Shown here: in pieces, positions 40,421 through 53,249 of the stretch | Layout: every line of letters begins with the position of its first letter | Numbering within the stretch: the first letter of the stretch is position 1 | From: Hevea brasiliensis | Lineage: Eukaryota; Streptophyta; Magnoliopsida; Malpighiales; Euphorbiaceae | Assembly: GCF_030052815.1 (NCBI RefSeq) | Contig: NC_079495.1 | Span: 110,696,584-110,760,583, forward strand | DNA length: 64,000 bases | Direction: 5' to 3' | Notes under the pieces: model-generated | Seen by the model: the letters and a program-made list of their open reading frames with translations, nothing else | What the model was told of the DNA's origin: nothing | The model's database searches: none | Made by a program: the position numbers and the translations under genes

Positions 40421-43038
40421 TGTAACACCCCTAATTTTTTAATTTATTATTTTTTGAGTAAATATTAATATTTTATTTTATTTAAATTTTAGGAAATTAT
40501 TTGAAATTTTTCAGATTTTAAAAATCGGATTTGATCTTTCGAAAATATAAAATTTTGATGATTTTTAAAAATTAATTTAAAGACCACGTGGCAAAACTAA
40601 AAATATATTTGAACTCTATGAATTTTTTTGAGTTTTCTAGAATTTTTTTGAAATTTTTGGGCCTCGTTTTCGGTCCAAAGGCATAGTAAAAATTCAAAAT
40701 TTTATATCCTGAATCAGACCGATCAAATCGAACCGAACCGGATGGAACCGATCGAATCGGACCGGTCATTTCTTTTTCTTCTTCCTTCCGCGCGCGCGCG
40801 CCCTACATTCCCTCTTTCTCTCTCGTTTTCTCTCTCATCTCTTCTCCTCTCGCCGCGCCGCCTCCGCCCTAGCCTTTCCAGCTCCCCGGCGTGCCACCCC
40901 AGCCAGTCCCTCTCGCCGGCCATCGCCTGAGGTGCTAAAAAAACACGCCCGAAGACACTTCAATGCCCAGCGCGTCGTTTCGTCTTCCCGAGCCGATTTC
41001 GGCCACCAATTGAACCGGGTCTTGTGTCAAACCTTTTCTATACCTCGATAGCTTTTCATAGACACCAAGAACACCAAAATCTATTGAGCGGTTTGCCCAA
41101 TTTTTGTTCGGAAAGTTTTAGCCCATTTCGACTTTTGGACTAAATTTCTCGCAAATCGTGAATCCCACGAGAAAACCGAGAGTACCGGAGTGCTCCACTC
41201 GTCAAGAGCTTCGCGGCAATATCAATTTCAAAATTTTCTGACACCGTTTTTTTAATGGGTCTCACGAAATTTTGTAGTATTTTTTCGAGTACTAAATGAG
41301 CTTGGAAAATTCCGTAAAAATTATATACTAACCCTCGTGTTGTGGGCTTCGTGTAGATACCTTCAATTCACGGAAATTTAACGGTTGCCCTGGTTTGTAA
41401 ATTTTGAGCCGGACAGACAGGCTACCGAAAAAGTCTTGGAATTAAGTCGAGATTTTGACTACCCTATCATTGTCAGACGTCCCGAGCGTGTTTCCGAGGT
41501 CGGAATTGGCATAGGTAAATCCGAACCTTACTTTTTCTTAATTATTTAGTGCTTAAATTGGATTAAAATCCATAGAATATTCGTGATAGCTTAGAAAATT
41601 ATAATTCCTTTTGCATCAGCTTAATAATATTACTAAGGACCGCGGAGCAAAGTTTTAGAATTTTTAGAGTTTATTTGGGTAGTTTTTATAAAAAAGGTTA
41701 ATTATAAGGATTAAACTGTAATTTTTCATATTGTGATTGTTGACTGTTTGGATGGGCTCTGGAGGGGCTATGTGATGTGATTGAGTTGTGGGTGTGTAGT
41801 TTGTGGATATAGAAATACGTTTTAAGCCCTTTTGCAGGTTGGGTAGGTCCTCGGTATAAGGGAGATTCTGCCGGATTTTCGACACGACTTAAGATATTTT
41901 TAGTCTTTTCTTAGTTTGTATTGAGTCAAATATATTAAATAATTATAATAAAATTGTCAGGTAAGCCGGGACAGCCTTCCTCCTCCGCTCAGCCGTCACA
42001 GTGACTTTGGTTAAGTCTGTGAGTAAAATATTAATTTTAATTATAATTTCGATATTATTATATGTTCAAGCATGCCCATACATCACTTATAAATATGCAT
42101 CTATGTAGTTAAATACTATGCATGTTTTATATTTCATTCATAATTGTTGAAGTGCCATGGATGTTGTTTGTGATAATTTAGAGCAGTGTGTGTGCGTGGC
42201 GTGCGTGTGGTATGGTATTGGATATGGACAGGACGGATAGACACGGCTTGAGAGACACTCGCTGGGACCCCGCATTTACTTTATTAAGTGAAAGTCCGGC
42301 TTGAGAGATACTCGCTGGTAGAGGTTGGATTAAGATGACTGTATATGGGATTAACTCCCATATATGTATTGTTTGACAGTGTTGAGTGTGTAAGTGCTTC
42401 AAATTGCCTTTTGCCTGTTATGATATGAAATATTGACGATATTGCATTTCACTCCACAGGGTGCATTAGTTTTAGATAACTATAAAGATTATGGTTAAAA
42501 TTGATATTTTACTATCTGAGTCGAACACTCACTCCTGTGCATCTATTTTTTTTCAGGCTACAGGAAGATTATTTATTGTGGCTAACCTGCTCTTCTTCTT
42601 CACAGGTCCATTGATAATATTTAATGTATTTTGTATAATTGAGTTAAATTTTAGACTCCGCATATGTTAGAAGTATTTAATTTTATTTTGAGTCTGTATT
42701 ATAAAAGTTATGTTGGACCTGTAAAATTTTTAACTGTATGTATGATGAGATTGGATAAGGGAGCTAAGCTCCCATTTGAGTTATGATTTTTTGATTATGT
42801 GGAGGGTGAACTAAACTGCCCAATTTATTATATATTATGTTTACAGGTCGGATGAGTTAAAAACTCCCTGTTAAATGGTTCATTTTATGGCTGGACTCTG
42901 TCCGGTTGATTTCTTGAATTTGGGCCCAAATGGGCCTTAGAGTTGGATTGATGAATAGTTAAGCTTACTACGGGCCTCAGGGACTTTAGGCTGGCCCAGG
43001 TCTTAGTACCAGTTCGGTCCATAAGTTGAGTCGTGACA
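40421..43038 (+). mobile_element. Second solo LTR of the gypsy family
   Basis: A 2,618-bp LTR from TGTAACACCCC to CGTGACA, flanked by the perfect 5-bp duplication ATTAA (40416-40420 and 43039-43043), with no internal element sequence. It is the reverse orientation of the copies at 1427-8346 and 16830-19432. Landmarks in common are the G-box (40585-40590), the CCGAACCGGATGG-type degenerate repeats near 40730 followed by a pyrimidine-rich tract, and the GGGCCCAAATGGGCC block near 42920. In the variable segment near 41400 it agrees with the first LTR, not the second. Confidence 0.97.
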
Positions 43039-43043
43039 ATTAA

Positions 43044-44333
43044 TATACTCAACCTTTTAAATTTGTCAAATTGTGAAATTTAAAGAGTGAGTTTAATGTG
43101 ACTTTTAATTCAATAAATAACAGAATAATTTATAAAAAAAATATTAGGACTTAAATTCTTAACATTTTATATTATAGATTAAATACTTAACTATTGAAAA
43201 TAAACAATTTGTCATTCTCATGCGAGCCTTTTAATTGTTTTAATGTAAATATTAAAATTTTGATTATAAGGAGGGTTGAACTTAATATAATATCTAAAAA
43301 ATAATAAAAATGTCATTTTTTAAGTAGAGAAATTAAGAAAGTTGAAAATTAACTTGGGTCTGCCAATTTATTAATAAAGAAAATAATAATAAAAATTTAA
43401 AGAGTGAGAATTCAAATGGGGTTACTCATACTTTAGTTATAGTGGCTGATTTACATATTAATCATTGTTTTGGGGTAAAACTCCTAATTTTTTGTGCAAC
43501 GTTTTATTTTTTATTTATCTCCAGGGTTTTTCTTTTTTTTTTTTTAATATTTCGAATCCTAATTTAGACTCAATATTAATAATCAATCTAATTTTAATTA
43601 AGCCATTTTAAAACAATAAACCCGACCCAAATCCAGACCCGTTTTCACTCCACAAACTGCCCGCCAGCCCAGCCACCCACCCATTTGAAAATTGAAACAA
43701 CTCAACAAAAAGGGAAAAAAATATAATTTAAAAAAATAAAATAAGAAAAATATGAACTCAGACCAGATCATTAAGGAGTTAAAAAAAAAAAAAAAGAATT
43801 TTTTATTTTTAAATAACTGGGTTGAGCACCAACCAATGTCAACAAATATCAAATCCACACTCCGCAGAAATCAATCTGAGTCGTTCATCACACATCATAG
43901 ATGAACATCAACCTTCCAACACATGATCGTTTGGACAGCGGTTATTACGACCTCTAACAGCAACTCAACCCCCCAGGTATAACGGCACCAAACAATCTGA
44001 ACACACAAAGCAAAGATAGATAGAGAAATAGAGGGACAAAGGGCAGAGAGATAGAGGGAGGAGAGAGAGAAGACAAACAACTATTGAAGAAGAAGAAGAA
44101 AGATCAAATTTTTTTATCAAATTATATTCTTTATCAACATAATCAACCTCCACATCTATCTACCAATCGTATCTGCTGATCAAATTAGCTAAAAAACTCG
44201 CTAATTTATACTTTTTCTTTATTAAATTATTGAAGAGGCTGTACTAATTTGCTGAGGAAAAGGTGGGAGGGGGAGAATTTGACGGTGCTGTTTTGGGGAA
44301 TTAGGGTTTTTGTTTTTGGCTGGTGGTGGTGTG
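43044..44333. other. Upstream region of the RFI2-like gene
   Basis: AT-rich to about 43,850, then a gene-like leader. A GA-rich tract (about 44020-44100, AGAGAGATAGAGGGAGGAG-type) probably lies in or near the 5' untranslated region. No TATA box was assigned. Confidence 0.5.
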
Positions 44334-44553
44334 ATGGGGTTGGGGAATAGTGAAAATGATGTGGTCGTTGATGATGGAGATGGTGGAGATGGTGGTGGTG
44401 GCGGTGGTGGAGGAGGATGCGGAAAGTCGTTTGGGTCTGTTTCGTGTTCGATTTGCCTTGAAGTGGTCACCGATAGCGGGGATCGATCGTGGGCCAAGCT
44501 TCAATGTGGACATCAATTCCACTTGGGTAAGTCAGGATTGTAATTCAGTTTTG

Positions 44554-44591
<38 letters not shown>

Positions 44592-47500
44592 GTGAAAATT
44601 TTAACCTTTTGTTTTGGATTGGAAATGTGGAGATCTGGGTGCACTGTTGTGGATATTATTTAACTCTCTCCTTTTTGGCTTGATGATAAAAATGAGGTGT
44701 TTGTGATTTGGTTTTTGAATTGCTATATGCAATTCTACAAGTTCCGTTGAAGAAGGCAACAATTTTTATTTTTGTAAGTTGAATGGAGATCAATTTTGCT
44801 ATTTTAACAGTTTTTTAACCAAACAGATAAAAAGGCACTAACGAATTTTCATTGATGATGTTTTGTTGAGATATTCCAGATAGATCTTTCTTTTTGAAAT
44901 CGCATAGTGAATCTTTTTGGTTTGTCTATTCTTCTGTCTGCTGGCTAATTTTGCATTTAGGGTCAAATTTGCATTTCTGTTTTTAGAAGTTGGCATATGG
45001 ACTTGGAGATTTTGAGAAGTCAGCCAAGAGTTTTATGGTAGAAGTCGGGGGAGGGGTAAGAATTAGGAAAACAAATGCTGAAAAGCATACATAATTCAAC
45101 AACATCAAAAATATGAATTCTGGTTTTATATATTCAGCAGCATTTTTCTAATACTCTCTTCTGGAGTAAACAATAGTTTTTTTTTTTTTTGGGGTCTCTT
45201 CAGAAAATTAGTAGCTCAAATTCATGTTGTCATTGTTTTTGCTCTTTTTTTTTTTTTTTTTTGGTTGAAAGTTTTGCATGTTAGGACTTCTACTTTCAAA
45301 TGGGCTTATGGATCATTGATTTTTTACTTAATGTGGTTTGTTTGCCTATCATTGATTAAAGTTTATTTGGTCGTGATAATTTTCAGATTGCATTGGTTCA
45401 GCATTTAATATAAAGGGCACTATGCAATGCCCTAATTGTCGGAAAATTGAAAAAGGCCAGTGGCTTTATGCAAATGGTTGCCGTTCATTGCCAGAATTTA
45501 GCATGGATGACTGGGCCCATGATGAGGACCTTTATGACCTAAGCTACTCTGAAATGGTAAATAGTTACAAAGGGCAAAAATTACATGAACAATTTACTTA
45601 TATGCTTTCAAGAATATGCTTTGCTGCATTATTTCTATTTGCTTTAAATTTTATTTTATTATGCACGTAGGTTAGATGAACCTTTCAATTTTCTATTGCA
45701 TGTTACCACATGTTACGTGTTATTTGTTGTGTTGTTTTAGTTAAGATTTCTAGCTAGGTCCTTTTTCTTAATTGTTCTGCTTTCTTCATATTTCGATGGT
45801 GTTGCTAAATTTCTTCATATTTCTAGCTAGGTCCTTTTTTTAATTATTTCGATGTTGTTGCTAAATTTCATGTATTAGTCATTTTGATTCTTCATATTGA
45901 GGATGGAAATGACAAAGTACATGTCATTTTCTTTGTTGTCTATAATAGCCGAAAGTTCTCTTTTAATAGCTTCCTTCATTGAAGATAGTTAGAAAGCCAA
46001 AACTAAGATGGAAAGAACACCAAAGAAGCAAAATAACAAAGACTAGATCTTCTTAATTAGGTCTTTAGAAGGTTATACTCCCTTCAAGCTGAAGAATTTG
46101 CTTCAATAATCTGAATGAAAATCCAATCATTCGTGCGCTTGCTTATGATCAGTATGGAAATATGTGTCCACTTGTGCAACTTTCTTTGTAATTTGCTAGT
46201 TATCAATATCATGCTGTGGAAACACCTGAGGTTTAATTGTACATATTTTACCAATGCAAAACAGCAACTGGGGTGGATCTATTTTTTTGTACCTCTAAAA
46301 ACCATTTTTTTTGGAGGTCAAGTATGATTAGACTATTTCTTCAAGTAGAGTCAACGTAGGACAGTCCTTAAATTTGGCAATTACGTTCATTCTAACTTAC
46401 CTGTGTTACAGAGACTGAGATTTGATTATATTGGAGTCAAATGGACTGATTCGAAGCCGAAAACAGGACAACCTCGGGCATGATAATATTACTGTTAATA
46501 CTATCTATGGGTTAATTTATGGCTGTGTATTTGATTAACCAAATCAAAATTTTTTGCTTATTGAATTTTATCAAATTCTTTTAAATGGTAACCAAAATGA
46601 AGCAAATAAGTTAGAACACCGAACCTAACCAATCTGACATATCAAAGAAACTAGTTCTCTATCAATGTTAACCATGAAGAGCCTCTGATTACTGTTAATG
46701 GAAGATTTTAAAAGCGTCTTTTATTTAAAATGTACCAATGGGATTGGGCTTTGGCTTGCATGCAATAGCCTCCTTTTGGGCTCTACTCGCAATCTTAGAG
46801 TGGAGTAGAGTGCATGGTGATTTATGCTATCTGAGAGAATGGGGTTTAACTTTAATAGTTTGAATGCATTATTGTGATTTATTTTGATTTGGCCTTATAT
46901 TGTTTGTAGATTTTTTCCCATGCTACTTTATTTTCGCATCATCCATGGCTTTATACTTGCCTCAAATTTGTGGCTCACAAAACCAATATACCCTTTTATC
47001 TGTTTGTTTATGAATTATTTATGCCATATCTATTTTCATGCTCTGTTGGATCCTCTTTATGTGAATTTATATATTTTTTTTAAAGAACTCTATCCCAGTT
47101 GCGTTCTTTGTTCTCAGATGTAGCTACAACCATAACTGACCATATTGATGGCTTCTTGTTTATTATAGATTATATGTGATCCATGTCTATGTGTGTATAC
47201 TCTTGTGCCCATGAGAATGCAGTTCTGTACTTCATATTCATTTTGGGTTTAAATCGTTTTGCAGTCCTTTGGAGTTCATTGGTGTCCATTTGGTAGTTTA
47301 GCACGACTTCCATCATCCTTTGAGTAAGCTTCATCTGATACTTACAGATTAGATTTGTTCCTGTTACAATTAATATACTGAGATTGTTAATTTGCTTTTT
47401 TTGTACCATTCACTTTTTTTTTTTTCACTCTTGTATGCAAATGCCTATTCACCTGGTATAATGGAAATCAAATGCTCCTCTTATGATACCTGAAGCAATG

Positions 47501-49718
47501 AAGAGAAGGGAAGGGATTAGTTGACTGGGAAGCCTGAAGTTATAACAAGGAAAATGCAATTACTAAAAAATTATGAATTATTGAGGCATGGAAAAAGATG
47601 TGTCAGCCATCTCTTTTCTTAATGTACCCTACTTTAGATTTATGTTCTGTCATCTATGCCCCTCCAATGTGCAACTAAAATGAGATGCATGCATCTTTCA
47701 CGGGTCTTGATATATGATTTACTACTTCCCTCTTAACTCTTCCCCTTTCACATTCACGGTTGAGCATGCATTCATTTTCTCACACCTGGATTGTTTCTGG
47801 AAGTGTCCTTACAATGGGCTGGACCTCATGTGATAGGCCTATAACACAAGCAATCAATTTATGATACTGGATCTCCTAGAAAGTTTATACAGCTTGTTAT
47901 TTGCTCCTCAGCAAGACCTGCATGTGGACAGTTTGGTTCTTGCTCTTCCACAGCTGACTCATCTTTCCAGCCCAATGTGTATGGCCAAGGGGCGCCAGTA
48001 TTTTGTGCGAACCAACTAGGGTGTTTCATGTTAGTTGCAATATGGAAGCCAGAATGTTTTATGCCTGTTCCACTTTGGATTGGAATTGATGAAGATTGAT
48101 TAAAGTGTGAAGGGACATGGTAATATGACATTGTAAATCTCCTTACAAGGAGATAGGACTACCATTTCCCCTTAATTGCTTGTATATTATGTACTTGTAT
48201 TATACTCTGGTCCCATGTTGTTACTAGAGATGAGATGTCAATAATGGGAATCTACCTTTTGCTTATGTTCCTTGAGTTTTTGATAATACAGAATGAAGGG
48301 AAGAAAATGAGAAATTAGGTATACCTGATTTTTAAATATGCAGATATTAGAAATCAGGAATGGAAATGAATGATCATTCTCATTTGTGTTCACTTATTTC
48401 TGTAAGGAACAAGAAATTACTTCAATATGCTTAGTTTTTGGGTCTGTTTTCAAGTTTGGCATTTCAGTTTTTAACAGTTCTATTTATCTATTTTGCAGGG
48501 AAGGGGAATTTTCATCAAATGCATGTAAGAGATTGCTCTCTGTTTGACTAGTGATTTCTTTTTCAACTTCTAGAAGCAAAAGAATTATGACTAACCATGT
48601 TGATAGGGCTGATACTGTTATGCAGATCATGATCTAGTAGGACAGCATGCTATCTTTGCAGAACACACAGCAGCTGTATCATCAGCTACTCACCCATGTC
48701 CATATATTGCTTATTTTGGACCAATTCATCCATCATCTTCCAACTCCAATGCAAGTGTTTCAGATAGTTCGAATTTTAATAATCACTGGAATGGTTCTTC
48801 AGTACCTAGTGACATTCCTAGTTCCTATGCTTTTTCTGCCATGGATCTCCATTATCATGGCTGGGAGCACCATTCCCCTGCCTTCTCTACAACTAGCAGT
48901 CGCATTGGAAATCCTGATCAGCCTTCAATTCCACCCGTTACTCAAAGGCCAGCCAGAAGCAGTTCTGATCTTTCAAGATCAGGATCATTCATGCATCCTT
49001 TCGTTGTTGGCCACAGGTACTCATTGTATTTGCCTTTCTTGTTTCTAGGCTAATGAAGTTCTTTCTTTCTTGTGAAAAAATGTAATTAAAGGATATCCCT
49101 TATTATTTTGGTTTCATGAGACTGCATTTTGGTTGAAACAAAACATATGATCCTTGATTTAGGTGATAACTAATGGACATTTGTTTTCTTCATTTATTTC
49201 ATCTTGGTGAAGTAGCATTAACTTCATATGCACTTCATTTCCTCAGTTCTGGTGCTAGAGCTGGAAGCTCAGTTGCTTCCTCAATGGTTCCACCTTACCA
49301 AGGCAGTAATGCCCGGGCTCGTGATAGAGTTCAAGCTCTTCAGGCATACTATCAACAACCTGGAAATTCTACAGCAACACGTGCACCCATTATTTCTGGA
49401 ACCCGAAGATCCAGCAGTCACAGAGGAGGTTTGTCTCAACTAGGAGCGGTGGCCTCATCATCAGATCAAACTGGGTTCTATTTCATCCCACCCGGTACAT
49501 CAGGTCGTAACTACCAAGAAGCAGAAAATCATCCACCAACTCGATTTCGGGCATGGGAAAGGAATCACTTGCCTGCATTCTCATTAAGTCAAGTTGACAG
49601 AGAATCAAATTGGGTTGCATTTCATCAGGCTGCAGGTGCATCAGATGGTGGCATCAGATCGGGCAGCTTTCGCCAAAGGCATGGATCTGAGAGAATGTCA
49701 TCGCAAAATCGATCATAG
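44334..49718 (+). CDS. RFI2: RING-H2 E3 ubiquitin ligase, RFI2-like
   Basis: Homologue of Arabidopsis RFI2 (RED AND FAR-RED INSENSITIVE 2), a RING-type ligase acting in phytochrome signalling and photoperiodic flowering. Exons: 44334-44526, 45387-45556, 47265-47323, 48499-48524, 48626-49016 and 49247-49718, joining to 436 aa. A glycine-rich N-terminus (residues 20-28) is followed by the C3H2C3 RING: C38, C41, C58, H60, H63, C66, C79, C82 (SCSICLE, CGHQFHLDC, CPNC). After it come the family blocks GQWLYANGCRS and SFGVHWCPFGS, then HPCPYIAYFGP, SGARAGSSVAS and ARDRVQALQAYYQQ in a Ser/His/Pro-rich, probably disordered C-terminal half. No catalytic residue is missing. The start was chosen as the first ATG matching the family N-terminus (MGLG). 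A 26-bp micro-exon (48499-48524) is needed to keep frame. Confidence 0.95.
44554..44591 (+). repeat. (ATT)n microsatellite in RFI2 intron 1
   Basis: About 12 ATT repeats lie roughly 30 bp after the 5' splice site of intron 1. Confidence 0.95.
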
Positions 49719-50770
49719 CTTTCTTGATTATCCTTTTGGGTGAAGCAAACTATCAGTACTGAGACCAAAGTTATGTATGCTTGAAAAACGATATATAATG
49801 CTTGGAGTCTGTCGATCACGACAGACTGAAAATACTGTGGAGTGGCCCTGAAAACGATCTTTTTTTGGCAGCCACCTGGCTGTGCTGAACTTTGGCATCC
49901 TCTAGTTTCTTTGCCTTGGAGGGTATAAAATAAGATCATGGGTTGGCTAGTATTAGCTGCCTTGTTTAGTAGGAATCCATGAGAGGAAATATCACAATTG
50001 CCATGCTTAATGTTTAGTTCCATATGGTGGTGCTAAGGTTGTGCGAGTTTTGGACCGACATAATGGTTGACAATGTGGCTTTCACCTGAAGAGGTATTAT
50101 AGATTCGAGTGGCTTGTTTAATTATAAGACATCCCGCTGGCCAAAAATTTTCTGACCGAAATCTCTACCAAGCAATATATTGGAAGAGACAGGCAAAGTA
50201 AATTAATACAAACCACCCCCTTGAATATATAATTTTTATCTACATTACTATATTTCAAACAAATTCAAAATAATCCACCGTGTCAATAGCCTGCGACAAC
50301 AGAATCAAATGAAGGCGGGAGGATTTGCGATGACAAATCAAGGACGGAGGCGCGTAACCACCACCAGCAGTGAAGGAAAGCAATAATAGAACGTAAGCAA
50401 GGAATATATGTCACGTCATAATAGAGCACTGGGCAATTTGGAGACGAGAATTCGACAATGATGATCATCAAGGAATACGCGTCAAATAAAAAAACACCGA
50501 CTAAGGGGCCAATTGACGATGGAGGTGCGATCAAGAAGCACGTTCCATGACGATGATGTCTTCTAATGGAATCCACACCAGCTAGAGTGATGAAAGAGCA
50601 GCGAAGAGCTTGAGTGGCAATAGCAAGAGCAGGGACAGGAAAGGGGGAAAAAAAGGAGTTTAGATGAATCACACTGGAAGGGGGAGAAAAAAAAAATATA
50701 TATATCATGAGTCAAAATGAATTGAGCCTCCTTGATTGCTACCTTTTAAGGAATGAGACTTACCAATAGG
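49719..50770. other. RFI2 3' flank
   Basis: Contains the RFI2 3' untranslated region, then a GC-richer stretch (about 50290-50650) open for 141 codons on the minus strand. That frame has no recognisable domain. I regard it as non-genic, perhaps part of the neighbouring repeat. Confidence 0.45.
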
Positions 50771-50774
50771 GAGG

Positions 50775-52935
50775 TAAGTTGAATTGCATGCAAAAACTTG
50801 AACATAAGAGAGGGAAATTGACCGTGTAGGGGCACTGTAACATGGAAAATACTAAAAGAGGGTGTGATGTTAAATTACTAAATAGGTGCAAATTGAGCTG
50901 AGCTGAAAAGTTGATGGATGAAGATGCTATTCTAAATAGTATCCTAGGCCGGACGTTATTTATATTCACGTCATGAACTGTTTCAGTACTCTTTTTGTAG
51001 AGAATCTCTGCGTTTGTCAGGTTTGGACTGAGGACGCTATTTATAATTACTTGCAAGATGTTAAGACGTGATTTTTAATGGCGTCCCAACATTCATTTTT
51101 AATATAAATATTTTTTAATCTATAAAATCAGAGAGATTTGAATGCTAATATAATTAGAGTTTTGTTGTAAGAGCAAACAAGCTGGGAACGCTAATTACAT
51201 TTGCGTCTTGATGCCTGTCGCAATTCATGTGTGACGTGAAACGAGCTAGGACGCTAATATGGATTCATAGTTTTGCTTGGATTATTTCTTGTTGCTAATA
51301 TGGAGTTTGATGGGAAAATCCCAAATGGGATACAAGTGGATTGGGAAGCCATTTTGAATTTTTATCCGAGCAACTTTGTGGATTCCATTAAGAGTTGGCT
51401 GTATCCATCTCTCAAGGTTACAACATCTTGAAAAGATTATCCAGATGTAGCATCAACTTTTGCAACAACAGAATCTGTTGTAGCTGGTTTGAGCTCTTAT
51501 GATGATTGAACTCCTTTTAACTTTAAGAGGTGAGTTTGCTGTATTGGTATGCTGATGAGCATATATTAAGGGTCTTCTGAATGTCCTGTGAAAGTGAAAT
51601 ACCTACGATGGTTACCTTGGCATTTGAAGACCAAAATCTTTCTTTTCAAAATAAACCGGTAAAAATATTTTCCTTTCGTTTGAAAAGAAAAAATAAGCCA
51701 GAAAAAAAAAAAACTGCAGATTCAACCTCGGTGCAGTGAGGAAAGCAACATGTTTTAAGCGGTTGGTCTTTCTGCATCAGTTTTTGAGAAAAAAAAAAAA
51801 AACAGGTTAAATTTGCATATATTTATTAGGATCATTCGTTTGATCAGCATAATGAATATTTTTTCATGCTACATCAGTTTCTCGGAGCATGAGAAACAAA
51901 TTTAAATAGCAATTGAAACTGACTCATCATATTTATGCATGATGTGTCAGTATCACCATATGCCATGTTATTTAAGCAGAAAGGAAGAGACCTTAAAGGG
52001 CCACTTTCATTGGTGTTATCAGTGTCAAATTCTCTAGTTTTTTTTTTTTTTTCCGGTTCATTTTTTCTTTTCAAACGATAAGAAAATATTTTTATCCACT
52101 TATTTTGAAAAGAAAGATTTTAATTTTCTTTTCAAATGCCAAGATAATTATAATAGGCATTTCACTTTCACAGAACAAGTAGAAAACTCTTAACATATAC
52201 CCGTTAGCATACCAATGCAGCTAACTCACCTCTTAAAGTTTAAGGAAGTTCAATTATCCTAAGAGCTCAAACCAGCTGCAAAGAATTCTATTGTTACATC
52301 TGGATAATCTTTCCAAGACGTTGTAACCTTGAGAGATGGATACAGCCAACTCTTAATGAAATTCACAAAGTTGGACAAAAATTCAAAATGGCTTCTCAAT
52401 CCACTTGTGTCCCATTTGAGATTTTCCCATCAAACCCCATATTAACAGCAAAAAGTAATTCAAGCAAAACTATGAATCCACATTAACATCCCAGCTCGTT
52501 TCACATTACACATGAATTGAGACAAACATCAAGACGCTAATGTAATTAGTGTTCCCAACTTGTTTGCTCTTACAACAAAACACTAATTATATTAGCATTC
52601 AAATCTCTTTGAATTTATAAATTAAAAAATATTTATATTAAAAATAAATCTTGAATGCTATTAAAAATCGCATCCTAGCATCTAAATTTAATTATAAATG
52701 ACATGCTCAGTCCAATGCAAAGATTCGCTACAAAAAGAATACTAAAACAGTTCAGATTGTAAATATAAATAACATCCGGCTTTGAGACGCTATTTTGAAT
52801 TGTGTCTTCGTCCATCAACTTTTCAGCTCAGCTTATTTAACATAATCACATCTTTCAGGTCAATTTCCCCATAAGCGTACATGACAACTTATTCAAACAT
52901 GTCAAACATCGATTTGAATGGCCTCTCCATTCTCC
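50775..52935. repeat. Large imperfect inverted repeat (fold-back element)
   Basis: The left arm (about 50775-51714) matches the reverse complement of the right arm (about 52037-52935), with about 320 bp between them. Shared blocks include GTTGATGGA near 50915 and its complement near 52813, GATGGGAAAATC at 51309 and GATTTTCCCATC at 52421, GAGTTGGCTGTATCCATCTC near 51390 with its complement near 52335, and CTTTCTTTTCAAAATAA-like inner ends. The arms differ at many positions, so it is not recent. No transposase is seen. It resembles a fold-back or long-TIR non-autonomous (possibly Mutator-like) element. Outer borders are approximate and I found no clear target duplication. Confidence 0.85.
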
Positions 52936-53249
52936 AACATCAGTTAAAAAAGCAAATGTGACATCATAAATTGAAAAAAATAGCTCGAAATGTAATGATT
53001 CGTATGTTTAAGCTACATCTAGGGTTTTTTTTTTTTTTTTAAAAGGTTTCCTTCCACCAGGCCAATTAGATTTTACAACTACGCAGAGAAAAATCTTCAA
53101 TATCCATCCCTCGAGTCCATAGAGCCTGTTGATCGGCTTCGATCAGATCTCACCTGTAGCCATGATCAGAGATTCAAATAATATTGTTAGGGGAATAAAT
53201 AGAATATAAAAATCAACAAGAAAAACATCCACTGCAGCTGAGGGAGAAA
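52936..53249 (-). other. SR34 3' untranslated region
   Basis: By position, the stretch after the SR34 stop codon; the composition is gene-like to about 53,060. Possible 3'-UTR splice sites (CAGGTGAGATCTG near 53150 on the minus strand) suggest an intron here, but I cannot confirm it. Confidence 0.4.

Noticed and set aside
44301..44595. ORFs in other frames over RFI2 exon 1 (Pro-rich minus strand, Met-rich plus strand)
   Set aside because: Shadows of the GGT-repeat coding region of RFI2.
48647..49048. 133-codon ORF in another frame
   Set aside because: Overlaps RFI2 exon 5, whose frame is fixed by splice sites and family motifs.
50283..50708. 141-codon minus-strand ORF
   Set aside because: No recognisable domain, low-complexity N-terminus, next to a fold-back repeat; not enough to call a gene.
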